Below the pieces are notes generated by a model. The model ran no database searches, was not told where the DNA came from, and worked only from the letters and a program-made list of their open reading frames with translations. The position numbers and the translations under genes were made by a program. This document shows, in pieces, positions 1 to 6,824 of a DNA stretch of 12,563 nt (the first letter of the stretch is position 1; every line of letters begins with the position of its first letter). The DNA lies in assembly GCA_018609925.1 (NCBI GenBank), contig JAHEOG010000102.1:1-12563 (forward strand), given 5' to 3'. Origin of the DNA: Gammaproteobacteria bacterium (lineage in GTDB: Bacteria > Pseudomonadota > Gammaproteobacteria > Thiohalorhabdales > Thiohalorhabdaceae).

Positions 1-2
1 CC

Positions 3-182
3 AACCGGCTCCGGGACCGCAAGCTGGAGAACCTGCAAAGCGGCGAGCCGGAGGCCATCGCCACCGCCAACATCGGCTGCCTTCACCACCTCGCCCCCCA
101 GGCCCAGGTACCCGTGCGCCACTGGATCGAGCTGCTGGAATCGGCTGGGTCGGGGAGCGTGGCTAGCCAAGCCCCCACCTAG
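3..182 (+). CDS. glcF: Glycolate oxidase iron-sulfur subunit, C-terminal end (partial)
   Basis: Only the last 59 residues are present; the gene enters from the left edge and ends at TAG 180-182. The frame reads LRDRKLENLQSGEPEAIATA, then NIGCLHHL, then VPVRHWIELLE. These match the C-terminus of GlcF as I recall it (arginine-rich helix, ATANIGC, PVRHWIELL). GlcF is the iron-sulfur subunit of the membrane-associated GlcDEF glycolate oxidase, which oxidises glycolate to glyoxylate. The cysteine in NIGC belongs to the second CCG-type cysteine-rich domain. glcD and glcE would be expected to the left, outside the window. The next gene is on the other strand and converges, with 32 bases between the stops and no clear terminator hairpin in them. 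Confidence 0.85.
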   Translation, partial: NRLRDRKLENLQSGEPEAIATANIGCLHHLAPQAQVPVRHWIELLESAGSGSVASQAPT

Positions 183-214
183 GCGGCGCCTTCCTCAGGT
201 GCGGCTCCAATACT

Positions 215-1135
215 TCAGTCCCGGGAGAAACGGGCCTCGGCGATCCCTTTTCCGGAGGCCGTAGCGTGGGGCATGGCGGGAGTGCGGTGGGCTATCCCCA
301 GGCGCCCGGCAGGATCCACGGCGATCAGACCCACCTCGTCGCCCACCTGCTCCGCCATGGTGTCGAGCACCTCGGTAACCGCCTGCTGGGGGGCCTGGCC
401 CGAGCGCACGCGATCGGCCACAGCCCGCGCGGTCCCGAACCGGATCATGAGCTCCCCGTGCCCCGTGGCCGAGACAGCGCAGTGCCGATCGGCGTAGGTG
501 CCCGCCCCGGGCAGGGGGGAATCCCCGACCCGGCCCGGAAGCTTGAGCATGGTGCCGCCGGTGGAGGTGGCCGCCGCCAGATTCCCGCTGCCGTCGCAGG
601 CGACGGCCCCGACCGTGTCTCCGCCCAGCTCCGGGTGGCGGCGCAGGAGCTCGCGGAGGGCCGCGGGTCCCCGGGCGCCGCTTTCCAGCTCCGCGCGCAG
701 GCGACGCCAGCGCTCGCACACGGTCTGCGTGATCGGATTGTAGGCGGCGAAGCCGAGGGCCCGGGCGAAGCGGGAAGCCCCTTCCCCGGCCAAAAGGGCG
801 TGGCCGCTGACCTCCATGACCGCCCGGGCAACGGCAACGGGATGACGCACCCCCGCCAGCGCGGCGACGTTGCCGGTGGTCAGGCCGCGCCCGTCCATAA
901 CCCCGGCGTCCAGCTCGGCCTGGCCGTCCAGGGTCAGGCTGGCGCCGGTGCCGGCGTTGAAGACCGGGTTGTCCTCGAGGGTCGCCACAGCCGCGATTGC
1001 GGCCGCCAGGGCCGGCTCCCCCTCGACAAGGCTTCGGCGACCGGTTTCCGCGGCGGCCCGGACCCCTTCCCCCGCCTCCTCGGACCGGTCCTGGGCCCAG
1101 CGACCCGCTCCCCCATGGACCGCGATTCCCACCAA
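215..1135 (-). CDS. Isoaspartyl peptidase / plant-type L-asparaginase (Ntn hydrolase)
   Basis: The 306-residue product has the full signature of the type 2 asparaginase family, of which E. coli IaaA is a member. VHGGAG is at the N-terminus and NPVFNAGTGA at about 56-65. GGDTVGAVACDGSGN is at 171-185, with Thr174 the expected nucleophile exposed by self-cleavage into alpha and beta chains. STGG follows at 191-194, then PGRVGDSPLPGAG. The enzyme hydrolyses isoaspartyl dipeptides and asparagine, normally in the cytoplasm; I see no signal peptide. There is no ATG in frame near the start: TTG 1133-1135 is adjacent to GTG 1130-1132, both placed suitably after TGGGAA. The long ORFs antisense or frame-shifted to it are GC-driven shadows. 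It lies 46 bases downstream of the membrane-protein gene on the same strand and probably shares its transcript. Confidence 0.9.
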   Translation of the reverse strand: MVGIAVHGGAGRWAQDRSEEAGEGVRAAAETGRRSLVEGEPALAAAIAAVATLEDNPVFNAGTGASLTLDGQAELDAGVMDGRGLTTGNVAALAGVRHPVAVARAVMEVSGHALLAGEGASRFARALGFAAYNPITQTVCERWRRLRAELESGARGPAALRELLRRHPELGGDTVGAVACDGSGNLAAATSTGGTMLKLPGRVGDSPLPGAGTYADRHCAVSATGHGELMIRFGTARAVADRVRSGQAPQQAVTEVLDTMAEQVGDEVGLIAVDPAGRLGIAHRTPAMPHATASGKGIAEARFSRD

Positions 1136-1181
1136 ATCGATTTCCCATTCCCTAGGGTCATGTTATGGGGACCACCCGAGG

Positions 1182-1910
1182 CTACCTCGGCTCGGGACCG
1201 ACCCCAGCCTCTTCCGGGAAGGCCTCTTCCGGGAAGACCTCCCGGTAGGCCTGGTAGATGGCCCCCATGACCACGGGAATGAGGATCAGGAAGCCCAGAC
1301 CCAGCGGCAGCGCCGCGAAAAAGGCCAAAACGAGATAGGCGAAGAAGAAGAGGATCACCGCCCCCAGGTTCTGCAGGCAGGCCGCGAGGCTGTACTGCAC
1401 GGACGGCCACGCCTCGCGGCGAGTGAAGGTAACCAGGGGGACAGCGAACAAAAGCGCCAGGCCCACCAGGATCATGATCCCGAAGTAGAGCAGCCAGCCG
1501 AGCAAGATCGCCGGACTGAGCCGCGCCACCGGCTCGGCCCCGGACATGCCGGCTGCTCCGGTGACCACCAGGAAGATCCCTCCGATCACGGTGCCGATCA
1601 CGCTTACCAGGCCCAGGCCCAGTAGGGACCCTCGGACCCCGGGCTCGGCCAGACCCTGTAAGAGCAGGCCCACCCGAACGGGCTCACCTTCCTGGGCCGA
1701 TCGGGCCATGAGCAGGAACCCGGCGGTCAGGGGCGGGCTGATCAGGGCCAGGATCAGGTTGCCGATCGGCGGGACCAGGCTGAGGATCAGCGCCAGTGCC
1801 AGAAAGATCACCGTGGCCAAAAGCCAGGCCCCGATGGCGGCGGTGAAAGTTTGCCAACCCGACTGGAACCAGCCCAGGCCCCGCTCGGGGGCCACCCGCT
1901 GCGCTTTCAT
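1182..1910 (-). CDS. BPSS1780-like multi-pass membrane protein
   Basis: The 242-residue product has about six hydrophobic helices. The N-terminal segment (MKAQRVAPERGLGWFQSGW, then TFTAAIGAWLLAT) resembles the RGLxWxxxGWxLF entry of the BPSS1780 family of uncharacterised inner-membrane proteins. PxxTAGFLLMARSAQEGEPV in the second quarter also fits that family. No enzymatic motif is visible and the function is unknown. The ATG at 1908-1910 follows an AGGGAG ribosome-binding site (minus strand, 1915-1920) and a good sigma-70 promoter (1978-2006), so the start is firm. The C-terminus carries a FPEEA FPEEA duplication from a 15-base tandem repeat. The family assignment is from memory of the N-terminal pattern; the membrane topology is seen directly. 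Confidence 0.75.
   Translation of the reverse strand: MKAQRVAPERGLGWFQSGWQTFTAAIGAWLLATVIFLALALILSLVPPIGNLILALISPPLTAGFLLMARSAQEGEPVRVGLLLQGLAEPGVRGSLLGLGLVSVIGTVIGGIFLVVTGAAGMSGAEPVARLSPAILLGWLLYFGIMILVGLALLFAVPLVTFTRREAWPSVQYSLAACLQNLGAVILFFFAYLVLAFFAALPLGLGFLILIPVVMGAIYQAYREVFPEEAFPEEAGVGPEPR
1208..1237. repeat. 15-bp tandem duplication
   Basis: Two consecutive 15-base units, CCTCTTCCGGGAAGG at 1208-1222 and CCTCTTCCGGGAAGA at 1223-1237, differ only at the last base. On the minus strand they encode the repeated pentapeptide FPEEA near the C-terminus of the membrane protein. The unit length keeps the frame, so this is a simple in-frame slippage duplication. Confidence 0.85.
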
Positions 1911-1977
1911 GGCTCTCCCTTTTGGCCGATCCGGCCCGCCGCCCGCTTACGGGCATGGCTCGAAATGCTCTCAGGGC

Positions 1978-2006
1978 AACCTACGTCGGCCTTGCAGACG
2001 GGTCAA
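1978..2006 (-). promoter_or_regulatory. Sigma-70-type promoter for the membrane protein/asparaginase unit
   Basis: Read on the minus strand, a -35 box TTGACC (2001-2006, five of six consensus bases) is separated by exactly 17 bases from TAGGTT (1978-1983), a reasonable -10. Transcription would start near 1971, about 60 bases before the ATG at 1910, with AGGGAG as ribosome-binding site. The -35 box lies inside the inverted repeat at 1994-2020, so a protein bound there, or the structure itself, could affect this promoter. Confidence 0.6.
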
Positions 2007-2024
2007 ACGGCGTCGTCTGCTTTT
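1994..2024 (+). promoter_or_regulatory. Inverted repeat with T-tract in the divergent gap: operator or leader terminator
   Basis: GCAGACG (1994-2000) and CGTCTGC (2014-2020) are perfect inverted arms of 7 bases around a 13-base centre. TTTT follows at 2021-2024 on the plus strand only. As RNA on the plus strand this looks like an intrinsic terminator, but no plus-strand gene lies upstream within the window, so it would act as a leader attenuator for the MFS gene starting at 2099. As DNA it is a dyad covering the -35 box of the divergent minus-strand promoter, which suits an operator. The sequence alone does not decide between these. Confidence 0.45.
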
Positions 2025-2098
2025 GCTCCGAGCGGTCCGTTTTTCCGGCGCTGGGGGCTATCGGCTACCCTAGCGGGCCGCTTTGCGGAGGGGAGTCC

Positions 2099-3340
2099 TT
2101 GGAATACCTGCACTTCGTACGCGCCCATCCGCGCTTTTTGGCGTTCGGGGTGGTAGCCGCCGGCCTGTCCGGGTTCGGTCAGACCTTCTTCATCGCCTTG
2201 TTCGGGGGGGAGATCCGGTCGGCCTTCCACCTCTCCCACGGCGATTTCGGGCTCTTGTATTCCGGCGCCACCCTCCTCAGCGGCCTGGGCTTGGTCTGGG
2301 CCGGTTGGCTCCTGGACCGCGTGGATCTGCGGGTCTTCACGGCCTGCGTGGTCGTGGCTCTAGCGGTGGGAAGCGCCACCTTGGCGATGGCGGCTACGGT
2401 AGCCGTAGCCGGCCTGGCCGTGCTCCTCCTGCGCTTCACCGGCCAGGGGCTGATGATGCACATCGCCTTCACCAGCATGGGCCGCTATTTCGAGGCAGGC
2501 CGGGGGCGCGCGGTAAGCATCGCCGCCATGGGCCTGCCGTTGGCGGAGGCCTCTTTGCCTCCGCTGGCGGTGGCCGTAGCGGATGCCGTGGGATGGCGCC
2601 TAACATGGGCCCTGGTCGCGGGCCTGTTGATTGCGATCGCCCTGCCCCTCTTGCAGTGGCTCCTGCACGGCCACGGCGAGCGCAAGCGTCGGTTGCGGGA
2701 GGCTACGGAGGGCGGCGAGGGAGGTGGCCAGGACTGGACCCGGAGCCAAGTCCTTCGGGACGGACGCTTCTACCTCCTGCTGCCCGCGGTCCTCGGTGCT
2801 CCCCTCGTAGTGACCGCCATGTTCTTCCACCAGGCGCATCTGGCGGAGATCAAGGGATGGCCCCTGTCCTGGCTGGCCGCCAGCTTCGTGGGCTTTGCCG
2901 TTTGCCACGTATTCGGCCTGCCCGTCTTCGGGTCCCTGGCCGACCGGGTGGGGGCGCGGCGGTTGTTGCCGTTCTTCCTCCTCCCCATGGCCGGCGGACT
3001 CCTGTTGGTCGCCACCCTGGACGGGGCCTGGGTCGCCTGGCCCTACATGGTCCTGATGGGGGTAACTATGGGCGCGGCGGGGACCGTCTTCGGCGCCCTC
3101 TGGCCGGAGCTCTACGGAGTAGCCCACCTGGGGGCCATCCGGGCCTTGGCCCAGGCGGCTATGGTCCTGGCTACGGCGATCGCCCCTGCGGCCGCCGGCC
3201 TCCTGTTGGATTGGGGCGTTTCCATGGAAGCCCTGGCGGGGTGGCTGAGCGCCTATCTCGCCCTTAGCTGTGCACTGGCGGCTGGGATTCTGCGGCGCAC
3301 TAGGCCCTCGGGTCCCCCAAGGCCAACTGTGCTGTTATAG
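2099..3340 (+). CDS. Major facilitator superfamily (MFS) transporter
   Basis: The 413-residue product has about twelve hydrophobic helices in two halves. A degenerate motif A-like loop is in the first half (GWLLDRVDLR, about 67-79) and a better one in the second (GSLADRVGARR, about 276-288). RFTGQGLMMHIAF and GRYFEAGRGRAVSIAAMG in the N-terminal half are typical of uncharacterised proteobacterial MFS permeases resembling monocarboxylate carriers. Substrate cannot be read from the sequence. The frame is open from ATG 1922, but residues before the transmembrane part look like untranslated leader. TTG at 2099-2101 follows GGAGGGGAG (2087-2095) and yields the natural start MEYLHFVRAHPRFLAFG, so I chose it. 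The antiporter gene follows after 36 bases on the same strand. Confidence 0.85.
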   Translation: MEYLHFVRAHPRFLAFGVVAAGLSGFGQTFFIALFGGEIRSAFHLSHGDFGLLYSGATLLSGLGLVWAGWLLDRVDLRVFTACVVVALAVGSATLAMAATVAVAGLAVLLLRFTGQGLMMHIAFTSMGRYFEAGRGRAVSIAAMGLPLAEASLPPLAVAVADAVGWRLTWALVAGLLIAIALPLLQWLLHGHGERKRRLREATEGGEGGGQDWTRSQVLRDGRFYLLLPAVLGAPLVVTAMFFHQAHLAEIKGWPLSWLAASFVGFAVCHVFGLPVFGSLADRVGARRLLPFFLLPMAGGLLLVATLDGAWVAWPYMVLMGVTMGAAGTVFGALWPELYGVAHLGAIRALAQAAMVLATAIAPAAAGLLLDWGVSMEALAGWLSAYLALSCALAAGILRRTRPSGPPRPTVLL

Positions 3341-3341
3341 T
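3334..3341 (+). promoter_or_regulatory. Candidate extended -10 promoter before the antiporter gene
   Basis: TGTTATAGT (3333-3341 region) has TATAGT, five of six matches to the -10 consensus, preceded by TGN as in extended -10 promoters. No good -35 is found 16-18 bases upstream. It overlaps the MFS stop codon and would start transcription near 3348, just before a run of seven T (3350-3356). It could give the antiporter and cpdA their own transcript. Confidence 0.35.
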
Positions 3342-3376
3342 CCCGCTCCTTTTTTTCGGCTCCGGAGGGCGAGGCC

Positions 3377-5248
3377 ATGGTCCACTCCCTGGAGGTAGGC
3401 GTCACTCTGGCGGTGGTCCTGGGGATCCTGGCCCAATGGGTGGCCTGGCGGTTCAGCTTCCCCGTGATCACCCTGCTGGCTCTCGCCGGCCTCATGCTGG
3501 GTCCGGTAACGGGGGTGCTCGTCCCCGCCCAGGCTTTCGGGTCCGTCTTCGAGAGCCTGGTGGGCCTCAGCGTGGCCGTAATCCTGTTCGAAGGAGGCTT
3601 CAGCCTCCGCACCCACGAGATCAAGGGCAACACCGGCGGGGTCCTGCGCCTGATCACCCTGGGTGTGCTCATCTCCTGGCTCCTGGGGACCCTGGCGGCC
3701 CATTTCGTGGCGGGACTGGCCTGGCCCCTGGCGGTCATCCTGGGGGCCATCCTGGTGGTCACCGGGCCCACGGTGGTGGGCCCACTGCTGCGCCAGGCCC
3801 GCCTCCGGCCCCAGGCGGCGTCCCTGTTCAAGTGGGAGGGGATCATCAACGATCCCCTCGGGGCGCTGCTGGCCATCCTCTCCTACGAATACGTCATCGG
3901 GACCGGCTCGGGGCTCACCCTGTGGGACCTCTCCGGGTGGCTCTTCCTGGTCCTGGCCCTGGCCGGGCTCCTCGGGGGCGGGGCCGGCTGGCTGCTGGGC
4001 TGGCTCTACCGCACGGGGTGGGTGCCCGAGTTCCTCAAGGCCCCGGCGCTGCTAGCGGCGGTGCTGCTGGTCTACACCGCGGCCAACGGGCTCCAGAGCG
4101 AGGCGGGCCTCCTGGCCACCACCGCCATGGGCCTGGTCCTGGGCAATATGGAGCTGGCCAGCGCCTTGGACCTGCGGCGGTTCAAGGAGAACATCGTGGT
4201 CTTCCTGGTGACCCTGCTGTTCGTCCTGCTGACCGCCGATATCGAGCCGGCCACCCTGGCACGGCTGGACTGGTGGAGCGCGGCCTTCGTCGGGCTGATG
4301 ATGGCCGCCGTGCGCCCTATCGCCATCCTGCTGGCCACGCTGCGCTCGAGCATACCCTTGCGGGAGCGGGTCCTGCTCGGGTGGATCGCGCCCCGTGGCG
4401 TGGTGGCCGCCGCCGTGGCCGGCATCCTGGGTCAGGATCTCGCCCAGTCCGGGGTGGCTCAGGCCGAGCTGCTCGTCCCGCTGACGTTCGCCGTGATCCT
4501 GACCACGGTAGTCGTGCACGGGGCCACCTTCCGGCCGCTGGCTGAGTGGCTGGGCCTTACCGGGTCGCGGACCAGCGGTCTCCTGATCGTGGGGGCGGGC
4601 CCTTGGACCATCCAGCTCGCCCAGCGCCTGCACGAGAGCGGGCTCAACGTCCTGCTGGCCGATCGCTCGGAGTACCGCCTCAGCCCGGCCGAGTCTGTGG
4701 GGATTCCCACCTATACCGGTGAGATCCTGTCGGATCTGGGTCAGCAGCGCTTGGACCTCTCCAGCATCAGCCATCTGCTGGCGGCCACCGACAATACCGC
4801 CTACAACACCCTGGTCTGTACCCGCTTTGCTCCGGAGCTGGGGCGAGAGCAGGTCTACCAGCTGCCGGCGGGGACCGGGGTGGACTCCGAAGTCCCCGAT
4901 TTCAGCCACACCCTGCGCGGCCTGACCGCCTTCAGCCAGGATGCGACATACGACGAGATGACCCGGCGGTACTACATGGGGTGGCATTTCCACGAGGAGG
5001 TGGTGCCCCCCGCGAGCAGCGGGGCCCTCAGCCGCGGCCGGATCCCCCGAGCGGAGTGTCCCGGGGGCGGTGACCCCATTTTGCTCCTGCGCCGGGATGG
5101 GGGCCTGGCCTTCTACTCGCCCGGCTGGCGCCCCGAGCCCCGCCCCGGCGATCGGCTCCTGTGCTACCTGCCGCCGGCCCCCGAAGCGGTCGAAGAGAGC
5201 CCCGACGAAAGCTCGGAGGAGGCCGCCGGGGCTACCACCGAGGAGTGA
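3377..5248 (+). CDS. CPA1-type Na+(K+)/H+ antiporter with C-terminal RCK/TrkA-N domain
   Basis: The 623-residue product has a membrane domain of about 12-13 helices (residues 1 to ~395) followed by a cytoplasmic NAD-binding domain. CPA1/NhaP hallmarks are present: FEGG at 71-74, TGPTVVGPLL at 129-138, EGIINDPLGA with Glu154 and the ion-binding Asn158-Asp159 pair, and WIAPRGVVAAAVAG with the conserved arginine. From about 398, a Rossmann motif GAGPWTIQLAQRL starts a TrkA-N (KTN) domain. The last ~115 residues match no clear TrkA-C domain and end in a Glu/Ser/Ala-rich acidic tail. The ATG at 3377 follows GGAGGGCGAGG. The likely role is electroneutral cation/proton exchange gated by nucleotide binding; cation choice is not predictable. 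The stop codon overlaps the cpdA start. Confidence 0.9.
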   Translation: MVHSLEVGVTLAVVLGILAQWVAWRFSFPVITLLALAGLMLGPVTGVLVPAQAFGSVFESLVGLSVAVILFEGGFSLRTHEIKGNTGGVLRLITLGVLISWLLGTLAAHFVAGLAWPLAVILGAILVVTGPTVVGPLLRQARLRPQAASLFKWEGIINDPLGALLAILSYEYVIGTGSGLTLWDLSGWLFLVLALAGLLGGGAGWLLGWLYRTGWVPEFLKAPALLAAVLLVYTAANGLQSEAGLLATTAMGLVLGNMELASALDLRRFKENIVVFLVTLLFVLLTADIEPATLARLDWWSAAFVGLMMAAVRPIAILLATLRSSIPLRERVLLGWIAPRGVVAAAVAGILGQDLAQSGVAQAELLVPLTFAVILTTVVVHGATFRPLAEWLGLTGSRTSGLLIVGAGPWTIQLAQRLHESGLNVLLADRSEYRLSPAESVGIPTYTGEILSDLGQQRLDLSSISHLLAATDNTAYNTLVCTRFAPELGREQVYQLPAGTGVDSEVPDFSHTLRGLTAFSQDATYDEMTRRYYMGWHFHEEVVPPASSGALSRGRIPRAECPGGGDPILLLRRDGGLAFYSPGWRPEPRPGDRLLCYLPPAPEAVEESPDESSEEAAGATTEE

Positions 5249-6048
5249 GTCCCTCCGAGGTTTCGAGCGCGGACGGAGAGGAGGCCTTGGCGCGGATCCT
5301 GCAGCTTACCGACACCCATCTCTTCGCCGAGCCGGGAGCCCGTCTCGGGGGTGTGGACGTAGACGCCTCGCTGGCGGCGGTGATCGAGCACGCGGTGAGC
5401 GCCCATCCCAAGGCCGATCTGGTGCTGGCCACCGGGGATCTGGTCCACGAGGAGATGGCGGCCAGCTACGAGCGCTTGGCCGGGTACTTGGCCCGCCTCC
5501 AGTGTCCGGTCTTTTGCCTGCCGGGGAACCACGAGGACAAGGGGCTTCTGGCCGCGCAATGCCGGCATAGCCCCCACCTGCGGGATGACAAGGAAGTGAC
5601 GATCGGGGACTGGCGGATCCTACTGCTGGACTCGGCCCAGCCCCCGGAACCGGGAGGGTATTTGCCCGAGGCCGAGCTGGCGTTCTTGGAACAGGCCCTG
5701 GCCAGCGATCCCGACCGGCCGAGTGTGGTGGCCCTGCACCACCCCCCCGTGTCCATCGGTAGTCCCTGGATGGATGCCATGAGCGTAGCCAACGCCGATG
5801 GGCTCTTCGCCGTCTTGGACCGGTACAAAGAGGTGCGGGCGGTGGTCTTCGGCCACATCCATCAGCACTTCGAAGCCACCCGGGCCGGGGTCCGCTACCT
5901 GGGCGCCCCGGCCACCGGTCTCCAGTTCCTGCCGGGAGCCGCCCAATCGGCCTACGATTCCCGACCGCCGGGCTACCGGTGGCTGGAGCTGGGCCCGGAT
6001 GGCGCCCTGCAGACCGGGGTGGAGCGCCTTGTCGAGCCGGTGACCTAG
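5245..6048 (+). CDS. cpdA: 3',5'-cyclic-AMP phosphodiesterase (class III, metallophosphoesterase)
   Basis: The 267-residue product matches CpdA in length and motif order. RILQLTDTHLF carries the first metal ligands (DxH), followed by ATGDLVHEE (GD), LPGNHED (GNHE), ALHHPPV, and GHIHQHFE (GHxH). These bind the two-metal centre that hydrolyses cAMP to AMP in the cytoplasm. I chose GTG 5245-5247, which overlaps the antiporter TGA as GTGA. It leaves 17 residues before RILQ, close to the E. coli N-terminus. TTG 5287 with GGAGAGGAGG upstream is a serious alternative giving a shorter N-terminus; ATG 5161 would lie deep inside the antiporter gene. Translational coupling to the antiporter is likely. 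Substrate could be another cyclic nucleotide, as class III enzymes vary. Confidence 0.88.
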   Translation: MSPSEVSSADGEEALARILQLTDTHLFAEPGARLGGVDVDASLAAVIEHAVSAHPKADLVLATGDLVHEEMAASYERLAGYLARLQCPVFCLPGNHEDKGLLAAQCRHSPHLRDDKEVTIGDWRILLLDSAQPPEPGGYLPEAELAFLEQALASDPDRPSVVALHHPPVSIGSPWMDAMSVANADGLFAVLDRYKEVRAVVFGHIHQHFEATRAGVRYLGAPATGLQFLPGAAQSAYDSRPPGYRWLELGPDGALQTGVERLVEPVT

Positions 6049-6050
6049 CC

Positions 6051-6067
6051 CTGGGGCTCGACCCCAG
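6051..6067 (+). terminator. Hairpin just after cpdA, possible terminator
   Basis: CTGGGG (6051-6056) and CCCCAG (6062-6067) form a perfect 6-base GC-rich stem with a CTCGA loop, two bases after the cpdA stop. There is no T-tract, so it is not a classical intrinsic terminator. It may instead protect the 3' end or separate cpdA from the small gene downstream. Confidence 0.35.
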
Positions 6068-6133
6068 CCCCGCCGAGCGGCTACAGTACGCTTCCCTTGC
6101 CAACCGAACCCAGGATCCGCAAAGGAGGCCAAC

Positions 6134-6331
6134 GTGGCGCCACCCGGCCCCAAGCAGCCCGTCCCCCACTGCCGGTACTCCTCCCAGATCGCCATCGAGG
6201 CGGTGCTGTTCCTGATCGCGGCCTTTGCTCCCTTCCCCGTGGCCCTGGTGCTGGTGCTCATCGGAATCGTCCTTCCCTTCTACTGCATGGCCAAGGCCGA
6301 GCCGCCGGAAGAAGGCTCCGGGACGGCCTAG
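6134..6331 (+). CDS. Small single-pass membrane protein, unknown function
   Basis: A 65-residue ORF starts at GTG 6134-6136 behind AAAGGAGG (6121-6128), the strongest ribosome-binding site in the window, with 5-base spacing. The product has a short polar N-terminus and one long hydrophobic stretch (about residues 19-50, possibly a hairpin, interrupted by APFP). Its tail is acidic, EPPEEGSG. Two cysteines (HCRY before and FYCM at the end of the hydrophobic part) flank the membrane region. I recognise no family. It follows cpdA by 85 bases and could be co-transcribed. Its stop codon overlaps the queF stop on the other strand within CTAG (6328-6331). The ribosome-binding site and hydrophobic pattern are the main support. 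Confidence 0.65.
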   Translation: MAPPGPKQPVPHCRYSSQIAIEAVLFLIAAFAPFPVALVLVLIGIVLPFYCMAKAEPPEEGSGTA

Positions 6332-6792
6332 GCGCCCCGACCGCGGTAGTTGGGGACCCCCTGCTCGGGAATCCAGACCCCTTCGGGGGCCTCGCCGGTC
6401 TTGTAGAAGACATCGATGGGGATGCCCCCCCGGGGGTACCAGTAGCCGCCGATGCGTAGCCACTTGGGCTGAACCGCCGCCTGGATGCGCTTGGCGATGA
6501 CCAGGGTGCAGTCCTCGTGGAAGGCGCTGTGGTTGCGGAATGCGGTGAGGAAGAGCTTCAAGGACTTGCTCTCCACCACAAGCCCGTCGGGCACGTAGTC
6601 GATCATCAGGTAGGCGAAATCGGGCTGGCCGGTGACGGGGGACAGGGTGGTTAGCTCCGGCACGGTGAAGCGCACCAGGTAATCGATCTCCGCGTGGGGG
6701 TCGGAGACCGCCTCCAGCTCGGCCTCCTCGGGGTTCGCGGGCGGGCTTGTGGTGCTGTCGCCCAGGTAGCGAAGGTCGTATTCGTCGGGCAT
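6328..6792 (-). CDS. queF: QueF-type preQ0 reductase family protein with Cys-to-Ser at the catalytic position
   Basis: The 154-residue product is a single-domain (Bacillus-type) QueF. The family motifs are TGQPDF, VESKSLKLFL at 73-82 (the QueF NADPH-binding motif), FRNHSAFHEDC, and PRGGIPIDVF near the C-terminus. QueF reduces the nitrile of preQ0 to preQ1 with NADPH through a thioimide on a cysteine in the motif SLCPxTGQPDF. Here that position is Ser51 (codon TCC, plus-strand GGA at 6640-6642). Asp58, His92 and Glu93 keep the expected spacing from it. The only cysteine left is Cys95, in the HEDC motif. ATG 6790-6792 is chosen because AGGAG lies six bases upstream; TTG 6826-6828 overlapping the queE stop would add 12 residues. 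It is the last gene of the que cluster. Family membership is certain; reductase activity is doubtful. Confidence 0.92.
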   Translation of the reverse strand: MPDEYDLRYLGDSTTSPPANPEEAELEAVSDPHAEIDYLVRFTVPELTTLSPVTGQPDFAYLMIDYVPDGLVVESKSLKLFLTAFRNHSAFHEDCTLVIAKRIQAAVQPKWLRIGGYWYPRGGIPIDVFYKTGEAPEGVWIPEQGVPNYRGRGA

Positions 6793-6824
6793 GGCCGGCT
6801 CCTGCGGTTGGCTGTGGGCCTCAC

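Noticed and set aside
195..1270. Long ORFs of 317 and 334 codons sharing the asparaginase region in other frames
   Set aside because: Their products are Gly/Arg/Pro-rich with no motifs, while the 215-1135 frame has the full asparaginase signature. Long open shadow frames are expected at this GC content.
2083..3267. 394-codon plus-strand ORF overlapping the MFS gene
   Set aside because: Arg/Gly/Pro-rich shadow of the transporter frame with no hydrophobic pattern or family motif.
3341..3360. Intrinsic terminator at the T7 run after the MFS gene
   Set aside because: No stable stem precedes the seven T; the arms around it are short and include the ribosome-binding site of the antiporter gene.
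5306..6463. 385-codon minus-strand ORF antisense to cpdA
   Set aside because: Low-complexity Arg/Pro/Gly translation antisense to a gene with complete catalytic motifs.
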